From: Strigomonas culicis
Lineage: Eukaryota > Euglenozoa > Kinetoplastea > Trypanosomatida > Trypanosomatidae
Length of the DNA stretch: 33,870 nucleotides
Assembly: GCA_000482145.1 (NCBI GenBank)
Contig: AUXH01000156.1
Location: 1-33,870 of the forward strand
Reading direction: 5' to 3'
Shown here piece by piece: positions 18,001 through 26,272 of this stretch (within the stretch, counting starts at the first letter, position 1; every line of letters starts with the position of its first letter). A program made the position numbers and the translations under genes. Below the pieces are notes generated by a model. The model did not search any database and was not told where the DNA came from. It saw nothing but the letters and a program-made list of their open reading frames with translations.

Positions 18001-21000
18001 TTCGTGCGCTCGGTCGAGCGACGTATCGGTGCCCTGCGACACGGTGACATGGGCACTCTGCGGGCGCTGTCCGTTCCGCTGTGGCCCGTGCTGCGCGTGC
18101 GCCTCGTGCGACCCGGTGCGGGCCTGCAGCGGCGTGCTCGATGCGGTGGACCCCTGCTTGGGCGAGGTGTACGCGGTCGGGCTGTGGCGTGCGGCGGTGG
18201 GGGGAGCGTCGCCGCGCCCCTCCCATTTCCCTGTGCCCTGCTCCGGCCCCGCCCCGTGTGGCCTTGTCGGCACGCGAGGCAGTGGCGTGCCGTCGTGCGG
18301 CGTGGAGAGCGGCGCTCCGCGCGGCGCCGTGGGCGTGCGCATCTGATAGTGCAGCGCGCTGTCCAGACGCTGCCCCGCGTAGGGCCGGTGCTCGTGGTCT
18401 CCCAGATAGTCCACGCCAGCCGTCGGTGGCATCGCGCTCGCGGGGCGCAGCGCTCCTGCACCCAAGGGGGAGGGCGACCACCGCGGCAGCGGCAGCGTCC
18501 GCCTCGCCCGGCTGCCGTGCGCCCCGCGGGGTGCGGCAGCGTAGAGCGTCTCCAACCCCTCTTCCTTTTCGGTGTGCCGCTTCTTTGGCCGCTGCGCCGC
18601 GCGCCGCCGCTTCTCCTGCGGCGCCGCGCTGCCCGCATGGGCCGCCGGCGCGTGGGCGGCGGGGCCCCTCCGGCGCCCCCCGACGGGCCGGCGCGGGCCG
18701 CGCGCCTCCGACGCCGCCTGCACGTGTCGGGGAAGCAGCGTCGTCACGACGACCGTCTTGGCCGAGCCGCGCGGGCGCTGCAGGCGCGGCTGCGTGCTCG
18801 CCGCGGCCGCGACCGGTCGGACCGAGGCACTCGCAATGGAGGGCGTGTGGGGAGAGCCATTTCGGCTCCGCTGGGACCCGTTCACCATGACGTTCGGCGC
18901 GGAGCCGGGGCGGCTGCGCCGCCAGTGGCTGCTCGACGACAGCCCCCCGTGCAGACCATTCACGTCGCTCCCCGGGGTGGCGGCCTGCGCGGCCGCGGGC
19001 CGCGGCGTGCCATCCGCCTCACTCGCCCTCACGCTGCTGGACGTCGGGCACGCGCCGGCTCGCGGGGCCGACAGCGGTGATGCGCCGCGCGTGTACCCGA
19101 GTGTCTGCAACTTCACCTGGCACTGGCGCCGCTTGTCCTGCATCGTGTTGAGCTTGTGCCGCTCGGGGACCTCCAGGTTGGGGATCGAGGCCAGCCACCG
19201 AATGCCCTCCTCATAGTAGAAGGCGGCCTCGCTGTACGTCTCGGCCGGCAGGCCGTCGCCGATCACGTCCCTGTGGTTCTGGTGCCTGACCTCACACAGC
19301 CAGTCGCCGTGCTTCTGCTTCATGACGGCGAGCAGGCACACCTCCTGCCGCCAGTGCAGCCGGCCGGCCAGCAGCGCAGCCTCGAGCGCGCGCTGCTGCG
19401 TCACCGCAGTCGGCGTGGGCCCCGCCGGCGCCGCGCGCAGCCAGTCGCGGAGCGCCGTCACCACGTCCTTGCAGCGGTGCACCGCGCCCTCCCCTCGGTC
19501 CTCCGCCACCCGCAGGTACGTGTAGCAGCTTGCGTGGGCCCTGCGCCCGGTCGTGCGCGCGCCCGCCGCTGCGGCCGGAGCAGGGGACCGTCTAGCCTCC
19601 CCGTTCGATGCGGTCCGTTTCTTGGGCTGCCGCTCCTCTCGGAGGGCCTGCGCGTAGTTGAAGTAGGTAATGTGTATTGTCGAGTGTTCCTCCGCGGCGC
19701 GTGGGAGGCAGCGCTCCTTCACGCGCACCTCCAGCGCCTCCTCCAGCAGCAGCGCCACCTGCAGCCGCTGCACCGCGAGGCTGAATTCGCCCAGTTTGAA
19801 GTGGTACAGGCCCAGGTTGTTCTGCGTGATGGCCGCCGCCCGCTGCCGCGCCAGGTCCAGCTGTGGGGCGAAGAAAGGCACCTTCACCTCCATCGGTGTG
19901 GACGGCATCGCCGCCAGCGTCTCCGCGCACCACTTCTCGGTCCCGGCATCCACAGGTGTGCGATGGAGGAAGCCCGACGAGGATGAGAGGAGAGAACACT
20001 TCTCCTCCACGCTGTTCTGATCGCGATCGTGACCGCTCTCGCCATTGGCCGAGCGCGTCCCTTCTTGTTGCAAGTAATCAAAAATGTTTTTACACATACA
20101 GACCTTGCCCTCGCCGACCTCAATCACGGCATCTGCTCGCATCAACAGCTGCAGGGCCAGTGAGTACTGCCGACGGTTCACGTGGCGCAGCGCCGTGAGA
20201 TTGAGATGCTTCACGTAATTTGTCGTCAGGACAGACAAACGTGTCTCCTCCGTTTTGAGTAACTCGACCAGCGGCGTGATATCGAAGAACGCTGTCGTAT
20301 CGGAGGTTGCATGCGTGCCTTCTTCGGCATCCACACTAGCAGCGGGTGCGTGACCCAGCGGCTGCCCGCGCCGCCGCGTCAGCTCGTGCTCCAGGCGCTC
20401 CGTCGCCACCACTCTGCAGAGGAGGGCGAAGACGACCTCACACGCACTCTCAAGCTCTGCCCACAGACGAGTAAACGCGTCTGGCTCCCTGCCGTCTGCC
20501 TTTCCCTCACTGCGAGTGTGGACAGAAGAAGGCTCTGGCAGCTCCGAGCCGCCTTCTGGAACCAGGTCTTCGTCACATGAGTGGCGCAATGCGCTGCTGC
20601 TGCTCGGCACGCTCGCGTCATGCGCTGCGGTCGCCGCTGGTGGAGATGTTGTCCGGCAGTGGCGTGCATCGTGCTGGGGGCGAGGGCCGCCCTTCGTGTC
20701 GACGTCCTCCTCGTCACTGCTACTGCTGGTGTACTGGTGCGCGTCCACGTACCCATTATCGTCCAACACGCTGTCCCCTTGATAGGATGCATTACCCGCA
20801 GCTACGTGGATGATCCCCATGAGACCCTTCGCTTCCTGTCCAGGAGCTATGGCTGTCCCGTTGGGGACACCGTTGTGCATCGTCGCTGACGCACCACCCA
20901 GAGACTCCGTCGGATCCGCGCCACCGACGACAGCCTGCCGCTCCCCGGACGAGGGGTACAGAGCATCTCGCATCTCTGCCAGTGCCGCGTCAGTGCGGTC

Positions 21001-22623
21001 ATCCTGCGCCACGTGCGCGGCACGAGGCGCTGGCCGCGGCGGCATCGGCGCCGCGGCGGACACAGGGCGTGCCACCTCCTCTGCCGGCGTCCCTCCCCCT
21101 GGCTGGTCCACCACCGCGGGCGGCGGTGTCGTGCACTGCTGTCTTGCCGTCACCACCAGCCGCGTCTTCCGCTTCTTCGTCGTCGCCGTGGAGGATCTGC
21201 TCTGCGGCACCGCGGATCGAGCGGCTGGCGGTCTGCCGCCCTGCGCTTTTTGCGAGGCGTCGGGTCCGCTCCCCTGGGTCCGCTCAGAGGGAGTGGCGGT
21301 CGGGGCCGACGGACGTGCAGTCAGCGCAAGCGGTGGCCGAAGTAGTCGCAAGCGCCGGTCATCGCTGTGTGCACTGATGGCGGACAGGGCCGACATGTCG
21401 TGTGGGTCCTCCTCGTGTGTTGTGTCCACTGCCGTCCTCTCTTCGGACGTATCCCCGCCCTCCTCCAGGCCCCTGCTCGGCACCGCCGTCACGTCTGCCA
21501 CGCGGGGTGCGCTGGACATCTGCGACGCGTCCACTGCCTCGAAAACGTCATGGAGATCTAATGTGCTGTCCGATCGCAGGGCGAACGACGAGTGTGTCGA
21601 CTCCTCCACGCGATCCAGTGCATATGCTTCTTCGTTGGCAGGTGAATGAGGCGACGTGGCTACTGTCGAGACGTACCGGGTGTGGGGCGGTGCGGTCCCC
21701 GTGCCGCCCGTGTGGCCGTTAAGGCCTGTCCTTGTCTGCACCCGGGGCCTCTTCCAGATGACGCGACTCGTGATGGTGGTCGCTGCATCTGTATGCGGGT
21801 CCTGTGGTTCTTCCTCTAGACCAAGAGCGTGTGGCCGTAAAGTGCTTGCGGTCATGGGGCCGACACCGGGCCTGTCGGCTGCTGCGACATCGCCTGGCAG
21901 CGCGGATACCATCGTCGCGTCACTGGCTTCAGCATCGATATACAGACAGGCAGGCGCGTGCAGTCCGTGGAGCGCCTGCCCTCCCGCGCCAGTGGCGGTG
22001 GGGTTAGCGCGGCTCTCTTTCGTTTCTACAGACACAGCTTGGTTTTCCTTTTGTTTCTCATGATACGGCGGCAGCTGTACAGAAGGTATTGTGTTTGCGG
22101 ACAGATCTATTATGTTCGTATTTGCATCCTCTCTTCCCTTGCTGTAATCATGATGATTATTGTACGTATTCGCGTATGTGTCAGGGCGACGAATAACGTT
22201 GTACTCATTTTTTATCGTGTCTTCACGATCGGCGTGGTCCCCATCCTCCAAAGATGAGGGATTGATTTCCGTCAAGTTTGTTCGGTACCTGTCGTTGCTA
22301 GTGAATTTGCCGTATAGCACATTGTTACGTACGGTCGTGGCTACCCCTGCGCCATTCGCCGTCGCATCGCCGACGGCGGTGGTGGTGGTGCCCGTCGGGC
22401 TCGCCTTTGTGCTGTGACATGGAACGGAGTGCGCACCCGTCAACAAATGCGTCTCTAAATCCGCTTCGACAGGCGCAGGCCCGGTGGCAGTGGCCGTATC
22501 TGTGTGAGCACGAAGGATGGCATCCTCCGCGGTCGTGGTGGCTGCGGTCGTAATCTGGTGCGGGTCACTGGACAAGTCGAAGAAATCCCCATCATCAAGA
22601 CGGTCACTCCTTTTACTACTCAT
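15097..22623 (-). CDS. Giant, mostly disordered protein with helical core and C-terminal IQ motif
   Basis: A single uninterrupted frame of 2,508 residues starts at ATG 22623-22621 (MSSKRSDRLDD). Residues 1-700 and about 1175-2470 are Ser/Thr/Pro/Ala/His-rich and look disordered. Between about 710 and 1170 is an ordered helical region: LWAELESACEVVFALLCRVV, NLTALRHVNRRQYSLALQLL, a TPR-like pair (ITQNNLGLYHFKLGEFSLAV with the next helix QRLQVALLLEEAL), an aromatic segment THITYFNYAQALREER-like, and AAFYYEEGIRWLASIP. The last 20 residues, EAASLIQEAWRSYVHRKVE, match an IQ calmodulin-binding motif (IQxxWRxxxxRK). TPR-like repeats with IQ motifs are typical of cytoskeletal or flagellar proteins, so that location is my inference. 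Basic patches (GRRRGP and EKRRRAAQRPKKRH) occur near 1330-1370. No enzyme domain is recognised. The length without stops and the conserved-looking core argue for a real gene. Confidence 0.88.
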   Translation of the reverse strand: MSSKRSDRLDDGDFFDLSSDPHQITTAATTTAEDAILRAHTDTATATGPAPVEADLETHLLTGAHSVPCHSTKASPTGTTTTAVGDATANGAGVATTVRNNVLYGKFTSNDRYRTNLTEINPSSLEDGDHADREDTIKNEYNVIRRPDTYANTYNNHHDYSKGREDANTNIIDLSANTIPSVQLPPYHEKQKENQAVSVETKESRANPTATGAGGQALHGLHAPACLYIDAEASDATMVSALPGDVAAADRPGVGPMTASTLRPHALGLEEEPQDPHTDAATTITSRVIWKRPRVQTRTGLNGHTGGTGTAPPHTRYVSTVATSPHSPANEEAYALDRVEESTHSSFALRSDSTLDLHDVFEAVDASQMSSAPRVADVTAVPSRGLEEGGDTSEERTAVDTTHEEDPHDMSALSAISAHSDDRRLRLLRPPLALTARPSAPTATPSERTQGSGPDASQKAQGGRPPAARSAVPQSRSSTATTKKRKTRLVVTARQQCTTPPPAVVDQPGGGTPAEEVARPVSAAAPMPPRPAPRAAHVAQDDRTDAALAEMRDALYPSSGERQAVVGGADPTESLGGASATMHNGVPNGTAIAPGQEAKGLMGIIHVAAGNASYQGDSVLDDNGYVDAHQYTSSSSDEEDVDTKGGPRPQHDARHCRTTSPPAATAAHDASVPSSSSALRHSCDEDLVPEGGSELPEPSSVHTRSEGKADGREPDAFTRLWAELESACEVVFALLCRVVATERLEHELTRRRGQPLGHAPAASVDAEEGTHATSDTTAFFDITPLVELLKTEETRLSVLTTNYVKHLNLTALRHVNRRQYSLALQLLMRADAVIEVGEGKVCMCKNIFDYLQQEGTRSANGESGHDRDQNSVEEKCSLLSSSSGFLHRTPVDAGTEKWCAETLAAMPSTPMEVKVPFFAPQLDLARQRAAAITQNNLGLYHFKLGEFSLAVQRLQVALLLEEALEVRVKERCLPRAAEEHSTIHITYFNYAQALREERQPKKRTASNGEARRSPAPAAAAGARTTGRRAHASCYTYLRVAEDRGEGAVHRCKDVVTALRDWLRAAPAGPTPTAVTQQRALEAALLAGRLHWRQEVCLLAVMKQKHGDWLCEVRHQNHRDVIGDGLPAETYSEAAFYYEEGIRWLASIPNLEVPERHKLNTMQDKRRQCQVKLQTLGYTRGASPLSAPRAGACPTSSSVRASEADGTPRPAAAQAATPGSDVNGLHGGLSSSSHWRRSRPGSAPNVMVNGSQRSRNGSPHTPSIASASVRPVAAAASTQPRLQRPRGSAKTVVVTTLLPRHVQAASEARGPRRPVGGRRRGPAAHAPAAHAGSAAPQEKRRRAAQRPKKRHTEKEEGLETLYAAAPRGAHGSRARRTLPLPRWSPSPLGAGALRPASAMPPTAGVDYLGDHEHRPYAGQRLDSALHYQMRTPTAPRGAPLSTPHDGTPLPRVPTRPHGAGPEQGTGKWEGRGDAPPTAARHSPTAYTSPKQGSTASSTPLQARTGSHEAHAQHGPQRNGQRPQSAHVTVSQGTDTSLDRAHEQAAMPRGRGAEAPVDVPADCLPPDVGAARKLAKSPPVAASSSSSSTPEERLGMDSSSTWTPDRDGRAGEPASHPHVPPTETAHHATPLPAPARESEGVRQDMRLLIKTVLEEELQQLVRRSQSGDRGPESDGPQGRRGSQSTKRASPSSTPLRRPSVEKTSTTPHRSRSSSASPPHEHRMVTEFIVRKYSSEGRNHEDLREVVAASTGPSTALSPPPADGRMADRHAPEAPELPTAHVPSARGSSAASSTAPSSPPSSAPLEPRGHTRTPRPTEVSDGSPFTDHGASPEADIETPMAEAVIHQLFVATGQHDAAPPPVHPEGAPQPTEEGGQGEPREEDAPTPSAVLRVAEVPLGITVLPLDATPREKHATLRADSTSPSVRSRPRSEAASSGSARSSPDTQLFGELRSHAPEQAVRTDLPRGDDSGGLKYGVGPAALVRRDGREHSSPNTASRHPNHTMTDSSTSTSTHKRFVHFYVPAPPAASDGAMGGPPRRYTYAPPGAASAAEAEVGPEARGGTPRWTRSTSRTSGGSNDGRGREYTFALRVESAAPAVPGATGDVEAAVLEQERRPPRRASAAADGAAGMSDPAVPPPPHVPGHATDAPLADAVLRHANTVKVANPSEAAAPLELQPLPTTIMQSSTSSNTNSSARRLDRVVLDDGVGGSSTGPAYRSFSNTQTYDPLLASEVRGPSTGDLRKLIGVSSDKRCAPLSSNPYSVISTVPAASGLSSSVTSSRMRGAGSEKYCFAVEIPAVNTSTDVPSRTSPNSVALHMFPPSVPAVGGAHRYKTGAPLAVSADPLPPHERTVGGAHAAAPALPQSPLQCSDDAPISHATTSATSDPTPIYTGNTTALPVYMSEILTSNTSASASPHTGPSSPKSHAHQNRSTASTRTYTDHGTARDELSLRRRSGTAAVVGGSTRLAASADGPTTDLTTSHRRLLRTSIVEQEAASLIQEAWRSYVHRKVE

Positions 22624-22644
22624 ACTCTTTCAAAAAAGAGTATG
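22621..22644 (-). promoter_or_regulatory. Perfect hairpin containing the giant gene's start codon
   Basis: The minus strand reads CATACTCTTT, loop TTTG, AAAGAGTATG: a perfect 10-bp stem with a 4-base loop. The last three bases of the 3' arm are the ATG start codon. It would lie directly behind the spliced leader. The stem is A/U-rich in part, so its stability is moderate. Confidence 0.6.
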
Positions 22645-22653
22645 TGTATATTA

Positions 22654-22722
22654 CTATATTTATGTATATATATATATAACAAGAAAGTACAAAAGAAAAA
22701 AAGAAAAAAAACAAATGAGCTC
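22654..22722 (-). promoter_or_regulatory. Trans-splice acceptor for the giant gene
   Basis: The complement of about 22681-22712 is a T-rich pyrimidine tract; after a TA repeat the first AG is at 22655-22654. The leader is about 30 bases and is almost wholly occupied by the start-codon hairpin. The rest of the 762-base spacer (to 23385) is A-rich with many homopolymer runs and a 9-A/10-T inverted pair at 23247-23274; I see no gene in it. Confidence 0.45.
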
Positions 22723-23385
22723 AAAAAATCAGTTTGTATAAAAAGAATACGCTGTATATATAAAGTGACTCTCTCTCTATATATGGGGATTATAGATATG
22801 CTGATTCACGTTGTACAACTACTTAAACCGATCTGACAAGGATAAAAAAGAAAAAGGACCTATAGCAAAAAAAAAACTAAATGACGAGAAAAAAGAAAAC
22901 GGATTTTTTTTTGTTTAAAAAGAATAAACAAAAAAAAAGAGTATATTAATAAAAATATGTACTCTCCAACTAAACCATAGAAAAATCTTTGAGTTCTTCA
23001 GCTTCGGATCTACTGCGTCACTTCCGAAAAAAAAAAATGATCAGCTTTGAATGACAAGTACAAACGGAAAAAAGATTCAGAATGTGGTGAGGAAGAGGAA
23101 TGCGAAGAATAGAAGAATACACAGAAAATGATGAAAAGTGCATTCATTCAACAACTGAAAGAAGAGGAATAAAGGTCTCACTCAGAAACTGAGCGGTGCA
23201 GACCAAAGTTGCTATCCGTTGGCACATATTGAGGAGAAAACAACCCAAAAAAAAAGTGTTGTTGTTTTTTTTTTGTCGTTGTAAGAGCAGAGGAAAACAA
23301 GAATACCAACAGCAACAACAACAAGTGTAGCAGGGCACGATATACCAAACAACATAACACCGCAAAGTGTACGATTGCGTGTCCG

Positions 23386-25956
23386 CTACGCCTTCAGCAG
23401 CAAATGCAGCTGCTCCGCATATGCGGGGGGCATACTGCCCTCAGCCGCAAAAGGCTTGCTCTCCGGCGGTGGCACCAGACGGTCGCTCGCCCCGGCGCCG
23501 AAGACGGCCATGAAGCACCGATGCAGCGCCAGTACCAGCTCCTTCTCCCGCGTGGAGATGGGCACCGCCGCCGCCGCCCGCCCGTGCACCTTCTGCGCGC
23601 GCCGCGGGTACACGTCATAGCCGAGCTGGAAGGCGATGAGCCGCAGCGCTTGCTTCTCCAGGAGGCAGTGAAAGGACCCACGCCGCTCTTGGGCCGCCCC
23701 TTCCCCGCGCTCCTCGTTGTCCTCCTCCTTGTAATGAATGAGGCGCACCAGGCGCATGGCGGCCTTGAGCGCCACCTCCAGCTCCTCCACGAAGTACACC
23801 ATCTCGCGCTGCTGGTACTGCCGCTGCGCCGGGAGGTTCGCCGACGCCGCAGGATAGTCCGTGCGCCCCACGGTTACGTGCCACTGCGCCAGGTGGCGTA
23901 GCAGGGTCGCCGTGTACAGCGCGTCCAGCGCCTCGCCCAGCCCACGCCACGCCACGGATCCGCTCCCGCCGGCGGCCGCCGTAGAGGCCGCGAGCGCGGC
24001 GAGCGACGGCACCACGAGCAGCGAGAACGGGATAGAAGAGAGGGACAGGTACAGCTCCCGCTTCCCCTTCAGCCGCACCTGGGCACTGGCCCCCTCCTCC
24101 TCCCCGGCCGTGTGCCGCTGTTGCTGCCGCAGCCACATCTCGAGGAGCGCAGTGATGTGGCGGCGGACAAAGGCCTCTTGGCGGCTCACCGCTGTGCCGT
24201 CCAGTGCCCGTCGATCGGCAGCGCCCCGCCGCTGCGCCGCGGCGGAGAGCAGGTGCTCCGTCTGCCACATCTGCGGCTGCAGCACGCGATGCCTCTCCAG
24301 CAGCGCCAACAGCGCCAGCAGCTCGGGCGGCGTCGCCGCGCGTGCGGCGCGCGGACGTCCGTTGGCGACGGGCTGGGCGTACAAGCACAGGAGCAGGTAA
24401 AAGAAGGACGGCTCCACCGCCGCCGCCTCGCCGGCCGCGGATTGAAAGAGCGGGACGACCGCGCGGAGCGCGTGCCGTGCCGCGCGCACGCCGAGCTGCG
24501 GCGGGGAGGTGCCGCTGCCGCTGTCAGCGCCCGGCGGGTGGGACCTAATGCCGTACGACAGGATCGCCGTCCAGAAGAGTGGCAGCAGCTGCAGCCGGCG
24601 CTGCTGCACCTCCATCCCGCGCGGCGTCTCAATCGCGTCCCCCACGTCGTAGTGCACGTCGCCTGTCGCGTGGGAGGGCACGTACTCGCCCATCCACTTC
24701 AGTAACGCGTGCGTCTTTGACTGCACGTCCTCGTTGCCGCCCAGCAGCACCAGCGCGTCCTGCAGCGCGGCCGGCATCGGCTCGGCCGCGCCCGTCTCGC
24801 GGGGCACCAAGGCGAGCACGAGCCGCGCGTGCGTCTGCAGCAGCACGTGGTACGGGTCGCGCGGGCCTGCGCCCGTGCCCGGCGCCGTCCGCCGCAGCGT
24901 CAGCGGCTGCAGCGCGTACTGGTGGTGCGGCAGCTCCCACAGGCGCACCCCGGCGCAGAAGTGCACGACGCCCCAGTGCAGCGAGTTGACGCAGGTCGGC
25001 GTCAGCAGCTGGAAGAAGCCGCCGAAGGAGTCGCCCGTCGCGCCGGCCGACCCGCCGCGCCGGCGCCGCCGCTGCCCACGCGCGGCGGCTCGGCTCTGCC
25101 GCAGGTACTGCGAGAGAAAGATGCTGCAGGAGAAGACGGTCTGTACCAGCTTCTCCACCATCTGCCCCTGGCTCGCCCCGGAGCCGCTGAAGCCGAACAG
25201 CGCGGACAGGTGCAGCAGCACGGCCGAAGAGAGAATGTAGTCCGTCGCCATCCGCACCGCAGCGGGGGTGGCGGCGCCGCCGGGGGTGCGCCGATCCGCC
25301 GCCTGCAGTGCCGCGCGCCGACGCTTGTAGGAGGTCACCACGTGATGCATGTGGTACTTCAGGAAGCGCTCCACCTTTAGCCGCTCCTCGTCCGAGAGGG
25401 TTTCAACGCACTCGAGGGGAGGACTCGGATGGTGGCTTTCCTCCGCTGTGGCAGCTCGTGGGGAGCCCTCGTCCCGGGCTGCCCAGTACGCCTTCACCAA
25501 CAGCAGCTCGTCACTGCCTCCGTCCATGTCACCCGCCACAGGAACACCGCGGCGGCGCCTCTCACCGCCGCCTGCCCCGGTGCCCACGTACTGGCGGGAC
25601 GCCTGCAGCAGGCACGGCAGCTCCCCGCCGAAGAGAGACTCTTGCCGCTGGAGGTGCTGGCCCACGCGGATGTAGCGCAGTGCCCGCCCGAGGGGGAAGG
25701 CGTAGTCCGCCACGGCGTGTCGCGGCGTCCGCCTCGAGTCCTCCCGGTGCTCCGCCGCACCCCAGGAATGGCCTCCCACCTCCGCTGCGGCGCGCCCGCC
25801 GGACAAAGGCGCCAGGGGGATAGCAGTCTCCGTGGTCGCGAAGGGGGCGTGGCGAGGGACGTTGGAAAGTGAGCGTGCTGGGGTGCACCACAGGCATGCT
25901 GCCACACAGACACGCGGACCTGTCCGAGTTGAATGCCCGGTGCGCAAGACACGCAT
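23386..25956 (-). CDS. Conserved-type hypothetical protein, probably mitochondrial (856 aa)
   Basis: The start is ATG 25956-25954. The N-terminus (MRVLRTGHSTRTGPRVCVAA, continuing with CLWCTPARSLSNVPRH) is rich in Arg and Ser, lacks acidic residues over about the first 40 positions and looks like a mitochondrial presequence. The body is mainly alpha-helical with long Leu/Ala-rich stretches, such as YILSSAVLLHLSALFGF, KLVQTVFSCSIFLSQYLRQ, PPELLALLALLERHRVL, and a C-terminal RLIAFQLGYDVYPRRAQKV. Basic disordered linkers (RGQRRRRRGG) separate them. I do not recognise a family. The helical make-up and organellar targeting would fit a mitochondrial ribosome assembly factor, RNA-processing factor or helical-repeat protein, but the sequence does not prove any of these. 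Confidence 0.8.
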   Translation of the reverse strand: MRVLRTGHSTRTGPRVCVAACLWCTPARSLSNVPRHAPFATTETAIPLAPLSGGRAAAEVGGHSWGAAEHREDSRRTPRHAVADYAFPLGRALRYIRVGQHLQRQESLFGGELPCLLQASRQYVGTGAGGGERRRRGVPVAGDMDGGSDELLLVKAYWAARDEGSPRAATAEESHHPSPPLECVETLSDEERLKVERFLKYHMHHVVTSYKRRRAALQAADRRTPGGAATPAAVRMATDYILSSAVLLHLSALFGFSGSGASQGQMVEKLVQTVFSCSIFLSQYLRQSRAAARGQRRRRRGGSAGATGDSFGGFFQLLTPTCVNSLHWGVVHFCAGVRLWELPHHQYALQPLTLRRTAPGTGAGPRDPYHVLLQTHARLVLALVPRETGAAEPMPAALQDALVLLGGNEDVQSKTHALLKWMGEYVPSHATGDVHYDVGDAIETPRGMEVQQRRLQLLPLFWTAILSYGIRSHPPGADSGSGTSPPQLGVRAARHALRAVVPLFQSAAGEAAAVEPSFFYLLLCLYAQPVANGRPRAARAATPPELLALLALLERHRVLQPQMWQTEHLLSAAAQRRGAADRRALDGTAVSRQEAFVRRHITALLEMWLRQQQRHTAGEEEGASAQVRLKGKRELYLSLSSIPFSLLVVPSLAALAASTAAAGGSGSVAWRGLGEALDALYTATLLRHLAQWHVTVGRTDYPAASANLPAQRQYQQREMVYFVEELEVALKAAMRLVRLIHYKEEDNEERGEGAAQERRGSFHCLLEKQALRLIAFQLGYDVYPRRAQKVHGRAAAAVPISTREKELVLALHRCFMAVFGAGASDRLVPPPESKPFAAEGSMPPAYAEQLHLLLKA

Positions 25957-25996
25957 CTATCTAAAGGGATTGAGCTACTTCAGTGTGTGAGTGCAA

Positions 25997-26046
25997 CTTG
26001 AAGTGAGCATACGAGAAGGAGAGGGAGAGAGAGAGAAAAAAAAAGA
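25997..26046 (-). promoter_or_regulatory. Trans-splice acceptor for the 856-residue protein gene
   Basis: A very clean CT-rich tract (complement of 26011-26046) is followed by AG at 25998-25997. The leader is 40 bases without an ATG. The rest of the 316-base spacer (to 26272) is AT-rich with nothing further visible. Confidence 0.6.
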
Positions 26047-26272
26047 TACACATGCACCACGCATTACAGTAAAAAACGGAGAGAAGCAGTGTTACCATAC
26101 TATTTTCTTTTTTTAAGATGAGCCTGTTCCATTTCAGAAAGAGATATTGTGTTGTCGGTGTTATTTTACTTTACTTTTGAGAGCATTATGGTGATGTTAT
26201 ATTAAACGAAATACGAGAAAGTGATTGAAAAAGAGAACAGAATGGCCATTACCCACCGATGGAGCAGTGAGA

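Noticed and set aside
22624..23385. Structural RNA gene in the A-rich spacer
   Set aside because: No tRNA cloverleaf, A/B box pair or snRNA-like element could be recognised; the DNA is mostly homopolymer runs.
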